The notes under the pieces are model-generated. The model had not been told where the DNA came from, did not search any database, and saw nothing but the letters and a program-made list of their open reading frames with translations. From Geodermatophilus sp. DSM 45219 (GTDB lineage: Bacteria > Actinomycetota > Actinomycetes > Mycobacteriales > Geodermatophilaceae): a DNA stretch of 64,000 bases. This document shows, piece by piece, positions 26,645-35,322 of the stretch (the first letter of the stretch is position 1; each line of letters begins with the position of its first letter). The position numbers were made by a program, and so were the translations under genes. The stretch covers positions 1 through 64,000 of the forward strand of contig NZ_FNIQ01000001.1 in the NCBI RefSeq assembly GCF_900104025.1, read 5' to 3'.

Positions 26645-27678
26645 GCGAGACGACCCTCAAGGCCGAAGCCTGGACGCTGTTCGACCGCATCGTTGCACGC
26701 GCTGCCGGCAGCGACGGCCGGACGTACAGCATCCCGTGGCGCGCGGATGCGGACGGCGACGAGCCGGTTTACCAGCCCGACTACTCGGTGCTCGAGCAGC
26801 TGCTCGGCGTGCCGCTGCTGCTCGGAGCCGCCTCGCAGTCCGGCGTGCCGGCACTGGCGCTCGACGTCTGGACGGCTTACGAACTGCGGCGGGTCGGCTT
26901 CCAGCCTGACCTGGTGTGGCCGCGGGCCACCCCGCCGCGCATCCTGCCGTCGACACTGGTGGCGCTGCTCAAGGACGCCACCCGGCCGCAGCGCGAGGCG
27001 CTGGAGGGCATGCTGCGCTCCGGCAAGACGTACGGCAATGAGACCGGCGCCAGCGCCAACATCCTGGGCAAGAACTACGTCAAGCAGGTCGACGTCGTGA
27101 TGTCCGCCTGGAACACCGGGCCGGAGATCATGATCTCGACGAAGCGCATGGACTCATCGTTCGGCAAGAACGCCGCCAACCGCGTCGAGGAGAGCTACGG
27201 CGACGCTAAGAACCTGCGCAGCCGGCATCCGCAGGCGGCGCTCGGATTCCTCTACAGCCTGCGCTCGACGGCGCTGATGCCGCAATCCGCCGACATCGCA
27301 GCCTGGATCATCGACCTGCTCGGCAAGCTCGGGCGTGAAGATGACGCCTACGACGCCGTCTGCCTGGTGATCCCTGACTGGCCCGACGGGCTACCGCCGC
27401 CGCCCGGCGAGGACGAGGACGACGAGGACCCGCTGGTGTCGGCCGGGGTGCAGCCCGGCCGCACAGACGACGCGGAGCCGCTGCCCCTGGCCCTGCCTGA
27501 GGACGAGCTCGACCGCCGGCTGCGCGACCTGCCGCAGGTGGGACTGCGGCGAGACGCCGTACCGACCAACCTCTCCCCCGAGGTCTTCTTCGCCACCATC
27601 GTCAACCGGGTGCTCGACGACAGTCCGATCAACTTTCACCGCCTGGCGCGGCAGCGCCGGGCAGAACCGGCCGACTAG
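26641..27678 (+). CDS. Putative restriction endonuclease, subunit or gene A
   Basis: A 345-residue protein overlapping the methyltransferase stop (GTGA). A PD-(D/E)XK-like core is suggested by KNYVKQVDVVMS followed by PEIMISTKRMDSS (about residues 141-168: acidic residue, then a strand ending in xTK). NRVEESYGDAKNL and HPQAALGFLYSLRS come next. A long acidic linker (GEDEDDEDPLV) precedes the C-terminal part. Such layouts occur in restriction enzymes beside Eco57I-type methyltransferases. The nuclease assignment is inference from motif pattern and operon position. Confidence 0.6.
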   Translation: MSETTLKAEAWTLFDRIVARAAGSDGRTYSIPWRADADGDEPVYQPDYSVLEQLLGVPLLLGAASQSGVPALALDVWTAYELRRVGFQPDLVWPRATPPRILPSTLVALLKDATRPQREALEGMLRSGKTYGNETGASANILGKNYVKQVDVVMSAWNTGPEIMISTKRMDSSFGKNAANRVEESYGDAKNLRSRHPQAALGFLYSLRSTALMPQSADIAAWIIDLLGKLGREDDAYDAVCLVIPDWPDGLPPPPGEDEDDEDPLVSAGVQPGRTDDAEPLPLALPEDELDRRLRDLPQVGLRRDAVPTNLSPEVFFATIVNRVLDDSPINFHRLARQRRAEPAD

Positions 27679-27680
27679 GC

Positions 27681-28451
27681 ATGGCGCGCAAACCGAAGAA
27701 GCCTCCGTTCGGGCTGTTCACCGAACTGCTTCAGCTGGTCGAAGCGGAGCGGCTGACCGACTTCTCGGCGGTCGAACAGCGCTTCGTCGCGGCGATGAGC
27801 GCCTTCGACAGCGAGCAGGCCAAGGGCAGCTGGACCAGCGGTGACAACCAGGGCAAGGGCCGCTTCTTCAACGAGCTGATCGCCGGCCTGTTACAGAACG
27901 CCACCGGATTGCCGATCATCCAGCGCGGCAAGCGGCCGGGCGTGCTCCTGCAGAACGTCGACGTCGACCTGTGCTACCCACCGACCGGCACCCCGCTGGT
28001 CATCGCCGAGACCAAGATGCTCGGGACGCCGCAACATCCGGGCAACGACCAGACCGCCCCGGTCACCGGCCGGCGGGCCAACGCCGACCTGCCGAAGCGG
28101 GTGCGCGAGATCGCCCTGAACGTCATCGACCTCAAGTTGGCCGCGCCGACTGGGCGGACTGCGCCGATAGGCGACATCTCGACGTGGATTCAACGCCAGC
28201 CCCCAGCGGTGTACGCGCTCTTTGGGCTGCGTATCCGTGACACGGGCGACCACGAGGCCGTCAAGGCCCAGGCCCAGATGCTCACCAACTCCTATGCCAA
28301 CGGCGTGGGTCTCGTGCTGTACCGGCCCGTCGACGTAACGACGCCCGAGGGCCGAACCTCGTACGAGCTGCTACGGCCGCCCGGTGGAATGTCGATCGAT
28401 GACGCGGTGCGCCGCATGGCACGAGAGATTCGCGCCGCCGCGGGCGCCTAA
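27681..28451 (+). CDS. Putative restriction endonuclease, subunit or gene B
   Basis: A 256-residue protein starting 3 bp after gene A. It shows a second PD-(D/E)XK-like pattern: QNVDVDLCYPP, then TPLVIAETKMLG (about residues 92-114), preceded by a GKGRFFNELIAGLL helix that could carry the upstream acidic residue. The fold prediction is my inference. Two nuclease-like proteins with one methyltransferase might form a heteromeric enzyme, or one might be a specificity subunit. No frameshift or truncation is seen. Confidence 0.6.
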   Translation: MARKPKKPPFGLFTELLQLVEAERLTDFSAVEQRFVAAMSAFDSEQAKGSWTSGDNQGKGRFFNELIAGLLQNATGLPIIQRGKRPGVLLQNVDVDLCYPPTGTPLVIAETKMLGTPQHPGNDQTAPVTGRRANADLPKRVREIALNVIDLKLAAPTGRTAPIGDISTWIQRQPPAVYALFGLRIRDTGDHEAVKAQAQMLTNSYANGVGLVLYRPVDVTTPEGRTSYELLRPPGGMSIDDAVRRMAREIRAAAGA

Positions 28452-28613
28452 TCTAGACCGACACGAGGAGCTCGCCGGGCAGTACGCCGACCAAGTCCCA
28501 AGAACCGACCTACTTGCTTGAGCTCCTCGACCCATAGGCGGTGCTATTCGCAGCCGGGCTCACACGCACGCCGTGGCGCCGCAGCAATCGGAGTGCAGGA
28601 GGAGGTTGAGGAG

Positions 28614-29963
28614 GTGGAGCGGGAGACGCTCGAGCTGGCGGACCTGCCGAGCCGCACGCCCCGCAGTGAGGCCTGGGTCCGTGCACTGCTCGAGCGGGGC
28701 GACGAGGGTTGGAGCTTGCGATACCTCAAGGCGCTGACGGGTACGCGCCCGACCACCTGGCCGGGCCGCTCCTGGACCTACGACCGAGCCACCTTCGTGG
28801 CCGATGTCATGCCGAGCAGTCAGCTGGTGACCGCGCTGACCGGGGCGGCGGGGGCCACCATCCGTCTCGGTGGCCATGACGCGACCATCCCAGCGCTACA
28901 AGCTCAGGTCCAAGCGCAGCATCGCCCCAGCCACGAGTTGCATGACCGGGAACGGTTACGGCATCCGTCCTTCGAGTACACATTATCTGCGGTTCAGCCG
29001 GTCGCCAATGATTACCGTCCGGGCTTTCTGGTCGGCACGGACGGACCGTCCTTCGTTGACCTAGAAGCCGCCTACCGGGCCTTCTTTCTCGGTCTGTATG
29101 ACGCCCCGCGGCACGAATCCGTCCCCAGCGAGCTGGTAACCGTACGGGTTGCCGACATGCGCGCCTGGCTTGGTCCCGTCCATGTCAGCCCGACGATCCT
29201 GACGGCCTCAGTCCAAGGCAATGACGTGCACGGCGCGGTCCTGGAGCTCTTCAGCCCGACAGAGCGGCAGAACATCCACCTCGCAGGTAAGGAAGAGGAG
29301 ACCGTCGAGGTTGCGCTGCCCCACGGCCTGCCGACTGCCAACGCCTGGCTGTGGCTCAAGCGCGACGGCGCCTGGCTGGACTACCGTCTACTGGCAGCAC
29401 CAGGCATGACCGACGAGCAGCTTGCGGCGGCCGGCGTGGCCATCCAGCGTCCGGGCGTGGACGAGCTAGCGCGCATCGAAGCCCTCGTTTACGGCGGCGA
29501 GGGGCCGACCGTGGAGTTCAAGGGCACACTGCCGGATCAAAACGCCAGGACGCCTAACCCTTGGAAAACGGCTGCTGCCTTCGCCAACGGCTCCGGCGGT
29601 ACGATCGTTTTCGGGCTCGACCGCGACGAAGCAACGGTCACCGGTCTTGAGGCCGCGGATATTCAGACGTCCCGCGATCGCCTCGGTCAGCTGATCCGCA
29701 GCCGGGTCATCCCGACGCCCGAGTTCGACATTGCGTCGTACACGGTCGAGGCCAAGCAGATTTTGGTGCTGACTGTTCAGCCGGGTGCAAGCCCGCCGTA
29801 CGCCGTAATCGACAGCGACTCCCGCGACAGGCCGCGGTTCTACATCAGGCGCGGCGCCAGCACATATCATGCGCAGCCGAGCGACCTTGCAGAGGTATGC
29901 CGCCGAGCGGCCCAGTCCCCGTCATCCGTCAGCAGCAGACAGGGTATGCCCTTTCGGGTGTGA
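28614..29963 (+). CDS. AlbA_2/Schlafen-domain protein with a novel N-terminal domain
   Basis: A 449-residue protein. The C-terminal domain (about 300-430) is of the AlbA_2/Schlafen type: GEGPTVEFKGTLPD, then WKTAAAFANGSGGTIVFGLD, LIRSRVIPTP and RFYIRRGASTYHA. That domain binds or cuts nucleic acids in several immune proteins. The first ~290 residues match no family I know. I chose GTG 28,614, which follows AGGAGG; the frame could start as early as 28,518. It lies 162 bp after the restriction genes on the same strand and probably belongs to the same defence block. Confidence 0.7.
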   Translation: MERETLELADLPSRTPRSEAWVRALLERGDEGWSLRYLKALTGTRPTTWPGRSWTYDRATFVADVMPSSQLVTALTGAAGATIRLGGHDATIPALQAQVQAQHRPSHELHDRERLRHPSFEYTLSAVQPVANDYRPGFLVGTDGPSFVDLEAAYRAFFLGLYDAPRHESVPSELVTVRVADMRAWLGPVHVSPTILTASVQGNDVHGAVLELFSPTERQNIHLAGKEEETVEVALPHGLPTANAWLWLKRDGAWLDYRLLAAPGMTDEQLAAAGVAIQRPGVDELARIEALVYGGEGPTVEFKGTLPDQNARTPNPWKTAAAFANGSGGTIVFGLDRDEATVTGLEAADIQTSRDRLGQLIRSRVIPTPEFDIASYTVEAKQILVLTVQPGASPPYAVIDSDSRDRPRFYIRRGASTYHAQPSDLAEVCRRAAQSPSSVSSRQGMPFRV

Positions 29964-30047
29964 TTGTCCGCACGAAGCCGACGGCAGTCGTTATGGTGAC
30001 AAGCAAGCGGTGAGCCAAGTTCGGCCTACCGGTGAGGAGATACTGTC

Positions 30048-30383
30048 TTGGCACAGAAACTGCAGGTCGTCTTTGTTGATGACCTGACCGGCGAGGTTCT
30101 GCCGGATGGTCAGGGGCAGACCGTCAGCTTCGGGCTGGACGGCACGTCCTATGAACTCGACCTGAACAAGGACAACGCCGCCGCGCTGCGCCAGACCTTC
30201 AAGCGCTATGTCCGAGCCGGCCGACGGGCGGGCCGGTCGGCCGGCGGCACCACCCGCAGTAGCAGCGCCGGTCATAAGGACACGGCGGCCATCCGTACCT
30301 AGGCCCGTGAGCGCGGCCATGCGATACCTGAACGCGGCCGTGTCCCCAGCAGCGTGGTGCAGGCCTACAACGCCGCCCACTGA
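30048..30383 (+). pseudogene. lsr2: Lsr2-like nucleoid protein interrupted by an amber codon
   Basis: TTG 30,048 begins MAQKLQVVFVDDLTGEV, the Lsr2 dimerisation domain (FGLDGTSYELDLNKDNAAALRQTF). The frame meets TAG at 30,300-30,302 after KDTAAIRT. Reading through, the same frame continues ARERGHAIPERGRVPSSVV and ends AYNAAH at TGA 30,381-30,383: 111 residues, the normal Lsr2 length, with the DNA-binding domain intact. Intact Lsr2 proteins usually have tryptophan (TGG) at the TAG position, so one base change explains it. What is made is either an 84-residue DNA-binding-deficient fragment or, with suppression, a full Lsr2. Confidence 0.85.
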
Positions 30384-30543
30384 AGCGGGATCGCCCCGTT
30401 CCACGAGCCGGATCGTCGCCAGCCTCGGGCTGCATCTGTGAGGGCAGGGCCGCCCGTTGAACCGATGACATCAGCCGCCGACTCCTGCTCTACCCAGTGG
30501 TCCGTTGCGGGCCACGGTGACGCTCGCGGACCCAGCGCAGGGG

Positions 30544-30768
30544 CTACCTGCCAGCTTTGTCCTGCATCAGCTCCAGCGGGTCAACCTCGATGACCGCAGC
30601 GATGCGCTCGACGCTCCTGAGCGTCAGGTTGCGCTCGCCACGCTCCAGGCCACCCATGTAGGTGCGGTGGACGCCGACCAGGTCGGCGAAGGCCTCCTGC
30701 GATAGGCCGCGGACCTGGCGGTAGCGCCGCAAGTTCCGGCCGACGGCGCGCTGCAGGTCCCCTTCCAT
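30544..30768 (-). CDS. Small XRE-family regulator (possible restriction controller)
   Basis: A 74-residue helix-turn-helix protein: VGRNLRRYRQVRGLSQEAFADLVGVHRTYMGGLERGERNL is a full XRE domain and almost the whole protein. ATG 30,768 is chosen because the domain begins shortly after it; the frame extends upstream only through the operator-like palindrome. Its size and fold resemble controller (C) proteins of restriction systems. Its location 600 bp beyond the restriction block makes that plausible but unproven. Confidence 0.75.
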   Translation of the reverse strand: MEGDLQRAVGRNLRRYRQVRGLSQEAFADLVGVHRTYMGGLERGERNLTLRSVERIAAVIEVDPLELMQDKAGR

Positions 30769-30793
30769 CTTGGTGGAGACGCTGACCGAGCTG

Positions 30794-30823
30794 CTACTTG
30801 TCGGTCTACAGACCTTTAAGTAG
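30794..30823. promoter_or_regulatory. Nested palindromic operator upstream of the XRE gene
   Basis: Inner arms GGTCT/AGACC (30,803-30,814, 2-base centre) and outer arms CTACTT/AAGTAG (30,794-30,799 and 30,818-30,823) share exactly the same centre. It lies 26-55 bp before the start codon of the minus-strand XRE gene, where a self-acting repressor or controller would bind. Confidence 0.6.
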
Positions 30824-31334
30824 CATCGCGCCGGTCGCGACCCGACGGCCGGGAGGGGGTGGCCACCCATGAACGGTGGAGGCGGCTAGGTACCCGGGGA
30901 CCCGCTAGGGACCCCTGACCGGAGCGCCGCGGTGGTCCTGCTTGGCGGCACGGCCGCCGCGGCAGCTCCTGTCCAGCCATCTCACGGCCGATCGCCCAAG
31001 ATGTCGATGTCCGTCACATCTCTGTGGCTGCCGGCGAGCTGCTGGCTGCCAGTTGCGCAGCCTCTCCTGGCATGTGCCCGAGCAGCGCGTCTATACGGCG
31101 TCTTGATCTTCGCTCGCTCGGATGACCAGCACCGCCCCGGCCCCGGCCGGTGACGGTAAGTCAACCGCACCGTGAGCGCCTACCGGCTGTGGTATCGCAT
31201 ATTCGCTTAGTGAATAGGCACAGCTTCTATCCCTCAGCGTCCGCTAGCTGCTAGCTTTCAGCGGCGCCTGGGGCTTAGGGAGCTCAGGCTCGGTTGTTGA
31301 TCAACAACATTGATGACGGGCCACGGGGGCAAAC
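30824..31334. other. 511-bp region before the cutinase-like gene
   Basis: No convincing gene is seen. GC content falls towards the right. It includes a near-repeat of GGGGACCC/AGGGACCCC (about 30,895-30,917) and ends in a 16-bp perfect palindrome just before the next gene. Promoter function for the cargo gene is likely. Confidence 0.4.
31293..31308. promoter_or_regulatory. 16-bp perfect palindrome before the cutinase-like gene
   Basis: GTTGTTGATCAACAAC is its own reverse complement and ends 26 bp before ATG 31,335. It resembles in outline the GTTGA-N6-TCAAC operators elsewhere in the element but has a different centre. It is likely an operator for the cargo gene. Confidence 0.5.
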
Positions 31335-33761
31335 ATGAGCCAACGAAGCGCTGCTTTGGCAACACGCGCACTTGTGTTCTTGACCGTCAGCCTGCTTATG
31401 GCCGCGTACCTCGTGAGTAGTGGCAGAGCGGCAGCGGCACCACCAGCTGGTAGCCCCTACTCAGTGCTTGAGCTACAGCCGCCGGCCGACGCGAGTTACG
31501 CACGGGAAGTCTCCCTCAGCGCGGACGGTCGTCTCGCTGCCTTGATGTATGGATACGCTGGCGGTTACCTCGTTGACGTGCGGTCAGGTGAGCAGTCACC
31601 GGTCAGGCTTGAGTCAACTCCAGACGAACCCAGCGCGTCAGTTCACGTCTCCGCCGACGGGCGTTTTATCGCCTTCTCGGCCCGCACTCCACAAGCTGAC
31701 GGCTCAATGATACGAACGGCCTACCAGCGCGAGATCGCGTCAGGCGTCACGAAGACTATTTACACGTCCGTTGAGGGCATGTATGACTTCGGAAATAGCG
31801 TCCTCGATGTTGCGCAGAGCTCCGACGGACGTTACGTCTTTTACGACACCAGCTTCTATTCTGGCGACACCCCTACGACTTACCGCTGGCGCCACGATAC
31901 AACAACCGATAGCGCGGATATTATCTCTCGGGACGAGAACGATGACCTCATCAGGTCTGGGGTCTATCATCTCTTTAGGGCCGTGAGCAGCAATGGCCGA
32001 TACTTCGTTTTTGAGGGTTACTCCGATTCGGGGGCGACGTCAGACTCGTACGTTCGCGACTTGGACACCGGCATGTCGTTCGTGATCCCTGACCTGCGCG
32101 ACGCGCGCGGGGATTGGTTCAACATCACCGATCAAGGCGAGGTCTACTATTACGGATTGGGTGGCCTGACCCGTTTTGATGTAGCGACGCAAGCGGTGAC
32201 CGTGCTCACTGAGCCACTTACCGCCATATCGCCGAACGGTCGGTTCCGACTGGAACTTGCGTCTACGCGGTGCGAGGGTGGAGTGAGCTTCTCCGCCATA
32301 TGGTCAGTGGTCGATTCAACTACGGGAGAACGCGTCGGCTTAGACTCGGAGGGGTGTCGGACGCCTCCCCTTTACTCGCACTCTGCGATCAGCGACACAG
32401 GAGCCGTCGTACGCACCCGAGGTAGTAGCGACGAATTGCCTCGGGTGACTCTCCTCTACAGCCGTGGCAACGTGGCTACCCCTCCGCCACCCCCGGCTGA
32501 ACCATCGCTCACCGTGACACCGGAGTCCGGCACTGCCGGCACAACGTTCACGGCCCGCTATGAGTGCAGTTCCGTGCCAAGCCTGCGGGTCGAGGACAAA
32601 GACGGCCAACCAGCTAGCGCCGTTGAGGTGGGACTTCCAACGACCGGCAATGAGCTGTCCTACAGCCAGGGAATCACCGTCTCTGCTCCGGGGCAGTACG
32701 TCTTCGTTGTGAGTTGTGGCGGTGCCACGCTGCGTTCAACGTCCGTCTCAGTCACTGGAGCTTGCGGCGACGCCGCCCTGATCGGGGTACGGGGCTCGGG
32801 CGACAACGCGCAGGGAGATCGCCACCCTGGTCACCACGCCGTTGAGCTGGCGCGCCAGCTCCGTGACACCTGGGGCCTCAATCTCTACGACGGCGACGGC
32901 GTTACCGACGGCGTTACCGGCCTGCAATATGACGCCGTCTCGGTGACGAACCTGAACGTACGGCGCTACGGAGCCTCGGTCGCAGAGGGGCGTGACAACC
33001 TACTTAGGCAAGTTTCTGACATTCAGGGCGCCTGCGGCGTTGATCACCCCATCCTGCTGACGGGCTTCAGCCAGGGCGCGCACGTCATTCAGTCGGCGCT
33101 GGAGCGTTTGGATGACCAGGCTGCCAACAACAGCGCCTGGGAGTCCATCAAGGGGGTTGCCTTGCTTGCATCCCCGCGGTTTGACTCTGACGATCCGGCA
33201 GCGCGGGGCACCTTCGCCGTTACAAGCCTGCGTAACGGGATGGCCCGTCCCGCCGAGATCCGGACGCGCTTTCAGGACGTTACCCGAAGCTACTGCGCCA
33301 ATCAGGACCCCGTCTGTGGCCGGACGCCCGGTCGGGGGTGGCTGTCAAGCCTCTTGACGGTGCCCGCTCACCTTGAGAGCTACAGCGCAGGTAGGGCAGG
33401 TGGAGCTTCCCTTCTCGAGGATGCCGCGGGCCTACTGGCGCACGGCGTGCTCCAGACCAAGGGAGAAGCAGTCACAGCCCGACCAGTTGGCGAGCTTACG
33501 GCCAACGGCTCGCCGAGGGTTCGCACTAGAATCCTCCTGTCTGCTGCGGCCATCTACGGACGCGGTGCTCCTTCCACGTCATTCGCCTGGGACTTCGATG
33601 GCAACCGCACAATCGACAGGACGACTGACGAGCCAGTTGTGCGGTACACCAACCCGAGCATGACGTCTTCACGGACTATCCGGGTCACGGTCACCTTTGC
33701 CGATGGCTCGCAGGAGGAACGATGCATCGCCGTCTCGACCCGAGGAACCCGCGCCTGCTGA
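31335..33761 (+). CDS. Secreted beta-propeller protein with a cutinase-like esterase domain
   Basis: An 808-residue exported protein. The signal peptide (about 1-36, ending GRAAAAPP) is followed by TolB/WD40-like propeller repeats (SLSADGRLAALMYGYAGG, VSADGRFIAFSAR, SSDGRYVFYDTS, SSNGRYFVFEGYS). A proline linker and an Ig-like domain come next (about 395-475). The cutinase/lipase-type alpha/beta hydrolase (about 478-690) has LIGVRGSGDN and the nucleophile elbow GFSQGAH; a histidine in VPAHLESY could complete the triad. The C-terminus (FAWDFDGNRTIDRTTDEP) resembles a PKD repeat. GC is lower than in neighbours. It may act on lipids or esters outside the cell; substrate unknown. Confidence 0.78.
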   Translation: MSQRSAALATRALVFLTVSLLMAAYLVSSGRAAAAPPAGSPYSVLELQPPADASYAREVSLSADGRLAALMYGYAGGYLVDVRSGEQSPVRLESTPDEPSASVHVSADGRFIAFSARTPQADGSMIRTAYQREIASGVTKTIYTSVEGMYDFGNSVLDVAQSSDGRYVFYDTSFYSGDTPTTYRWRHDTTTDSADIISRDENDDLIRSGVYHLFRAVSSNGRYFVFEGYSDSGATSDSYVRDLDTGMSFVIPDLRDARGDWFNITDQGEVYYYGLGGLTRFDVATQAVTVLTEPLTAISPNGRFRLELASTRCEGGVSFSAIWSVVDSTTGERVGLDSEGCRTPPLYSHSAISDTGAVVRTRGSSDELPRVTLLYSRGNVATPPPPPAEPSLTVTPESGTAGTTFTARYECSSVPSLRVEDKDGQPASAVEVGLPTTGNELSYSQGITVSAPGQYVFVVSCGGATLRSTSVSVTGACGDAALIGVRGSGDNAQGDRHPGHHAVELARQLRDTWGLNLYDGDGVTDGVTGLQYDAVSVTNLNVRRYGASVAEGRDNLLRQVSDIQGACGVDHPILLTGFSQGAHVIQSALERLDDQAANNSAWESIKGVALLASPRFDSDDPAARGTFAVTSLRNGMARPAEIRTRFQDVTRSYCANQDPVCGRTPGRGWLSSLLTVPAHLESYSAGRAGGASLLEDAAGLLAHGVLQTKGEAVTARPVGELTANGSPRVRTRILLSAAAIYGRGAPSTSFAWDFDGNRTIDRTTDEPVVRYTNPSMTSSRTIRVTVTFADGSQEERCIAVSTRGTRAC

Positions 33762-33774
33762 CCCGGATCGCTTG

Positions 33775-34059
33775 TTAAAGGACGAAGTCCGGTAGAGCCG
33801 CGATGCCAGTCGCGGTGGCCGTCAGGGCGAACCTTCGACGGCGCGCGCCTGGCTCCGTCCGCAGGCTGCTCAGGAAGGCCACTAGGAGAAGGATTATGAT
33901 CAGGGCACGTAGCGGGAAGAGAATAAAGCCAATATAACTCTGCGGATAGGCTAAGCCGAGCCATATGTTGGCGACCGACAACAATAAGGCGATGCAGGCT
34001 AAGACGACGAGTACGTCGGCTATCGACGACTTGGGAGTGTTTGAGTTTGAGCGAGTCAC
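33775..34059 (-). CDS. Small two-helix membrane protein
   Basis: A 94-residue protein (MTRSNSNTPKSSIADV...) with two hydrophobic helices (about 14-34 and 44-66) and a basic stretch (GARRRR) followed by a short hydrophobic end. It converges on the cutinase-like gene with 13 bp between them. No family is recognised. Confidence 0.5.
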   Translation of the reverse strand: MTRSNSNTPKSSIADVLVVLACIALLLSVANIWLGLAYPQSYIGFILFPLRALIIILLLVAFLSSLRTEPGARRRRFALTATATGIAALPDFVL

Positions 34060-34189
34060 TATTCTTTATAGTGCGCTTTTATCGCCCATGATGCAAGCAT
34101 CGGGAACGGTGCGATTGGTCAGCGCTAGCCACGTAACGCCTGCCGGAGTTGTGTTGGCTTGAGCTGTTTGGCATAATGAGTACCAACAT

Positions 34190-35275
34190 ATGCGCAATCC
34201 GCTCCACCGGCTCTATCAGGCAAAGCTCGTCCTCCTGGCGGTCGTCTTCACGGTGGTCGGGCTGGCGCTGATGGTGCTGGCTGCTTGGAGCGCCGGGGAG
34301 CCTGGCTGGCAGTGGCTCGGCCGGCTGCCGGCCATGGAGCTCGGGTCGACGCTGTTCACGACCGGTCTGGTGGTCGTGGCCTTCACCTACGTCGACGGGC
34401 AGGACCGCGAAGCCCGGGATACCGAGCGCCTGGAGCGGGTCATCACGGCCAAAGCGCCGGCCATCCGCGACGCCGTCATCGACGGCTTCGCCTTCAAGCG
34501 GGAGGACCTGGCCCGGGTGGCCACGCCCGAGCGGCTGGACGAGATCGTGACCAACAGCCTGGCCTTGCGGCTCGGCGACGCGGCCTTCGCCCAGGACATC
34601 TACACCGACATCCGCGAGCAGGCCATCCGGGCCACGGAACGCTGGTATGACGCCCGCATCTCGATCTGGCTGTCGCCGGAGGCAGACCCACCGGCCGGCC
34701 GCTCACCGCTCTTCGTCACGACGGTCGCCTGGGAGTACACCGTCGTGCCGACGACACAGGTCCGGCGCTTTGCTTGCGTCGACGACCGGGCGGACTACCG
34801 GGAGCTGGCCCAAGACCCGACGACGAGCGTCTGGTACGTCAACCCGGTGCACGGCATCAAGCCGGGCAGCCGCGAGGCCTTCGAGCTCGTGCAGTTCGCC
34901 GTCGAGGGCACTGAGCTGCCGATCCGCCGCAGCGAGCGCTCGGACGGGCAGACCTACTCGGTCAACATCGGCCAGGAGGTCGTTGCGGAGGCCAAGCCGG
35001 TCACCATCGCCTACACCTACCGGACGGTCGTCCCGGTGCGCGGCCACCTGCTGCACCTTGACCTCGAGCAGCCGACCAAGGGCGTCGACATCGAGCTGGA
35101 CTACTCGGACTGCGGCATCGACTACGTCAACGTCGTCGACTTCATCGCCAGCAGCGAGCGGACGCGGGTGTCACAAAGCCCCAAGACCGTGCCCGGGCAG
35201 CGGGTCAGCGTCGGCTTCGACGGCTGGGTGTTTCCGCGGTCGGGTGTGGCGTTCGTGTGGGTTCTCAGCAAGTAG
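34190..35275 (+). CDS. Membrane-anchored protein, unknown function
   Basis: A 361-residue protein with two N-terminal helices (about 11-33 and 49-67). A cytoplasmic helical stretch follows (about 70-160: REARDTERLERVITAKAPAIRDAV), then a beta-rich C-terminal domain (SPLFVTTVAWEYTV, AYTYRTVVPVRGHLLHLDLEQP). Only ~20 bp of AT-rich sequence precede it after an AT-rich intergenic strip. GC is high again, unlike its left neighbour. No enzyme motif is recognised. Confidence 0.65.
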   Translation: MRNPLHRLYQAKLVLLAVVFTVVGLALMVLAAWSAGEPGWQWLGRLPAMELGSTLFTTGLVVVAFTYVDGQDREARDTERLERVITAKAPAIRDAVIDGFAFKREDLARVATPERLDEIVTNSLALRLGDAAFAQDIYTDIREQAIRATERWYDARISIWLSPEADPPAGRSPLFVTTVAWEYTVVPTTQVRRFACVDDRADYRELAQDPTTSVWYVNPVHGIKPGSREAFELVQFAVEGTELPIRRSERSDGQTYSVNIGQEVVAEAKPVTIAYTYRTVVPVRGHLLHLDLEQPTKGVDIELDYSDCGIDYVNVVDFIASSERTRVSQSPKTVPGQRVSVGFDGWVFPRSGVAFVWVLSK

Positions 35276-35322
35276 CGGCTGCCAGGCTGCGGTCGTGATG
35301 CTCCACCTGCGACGACTCGCCT

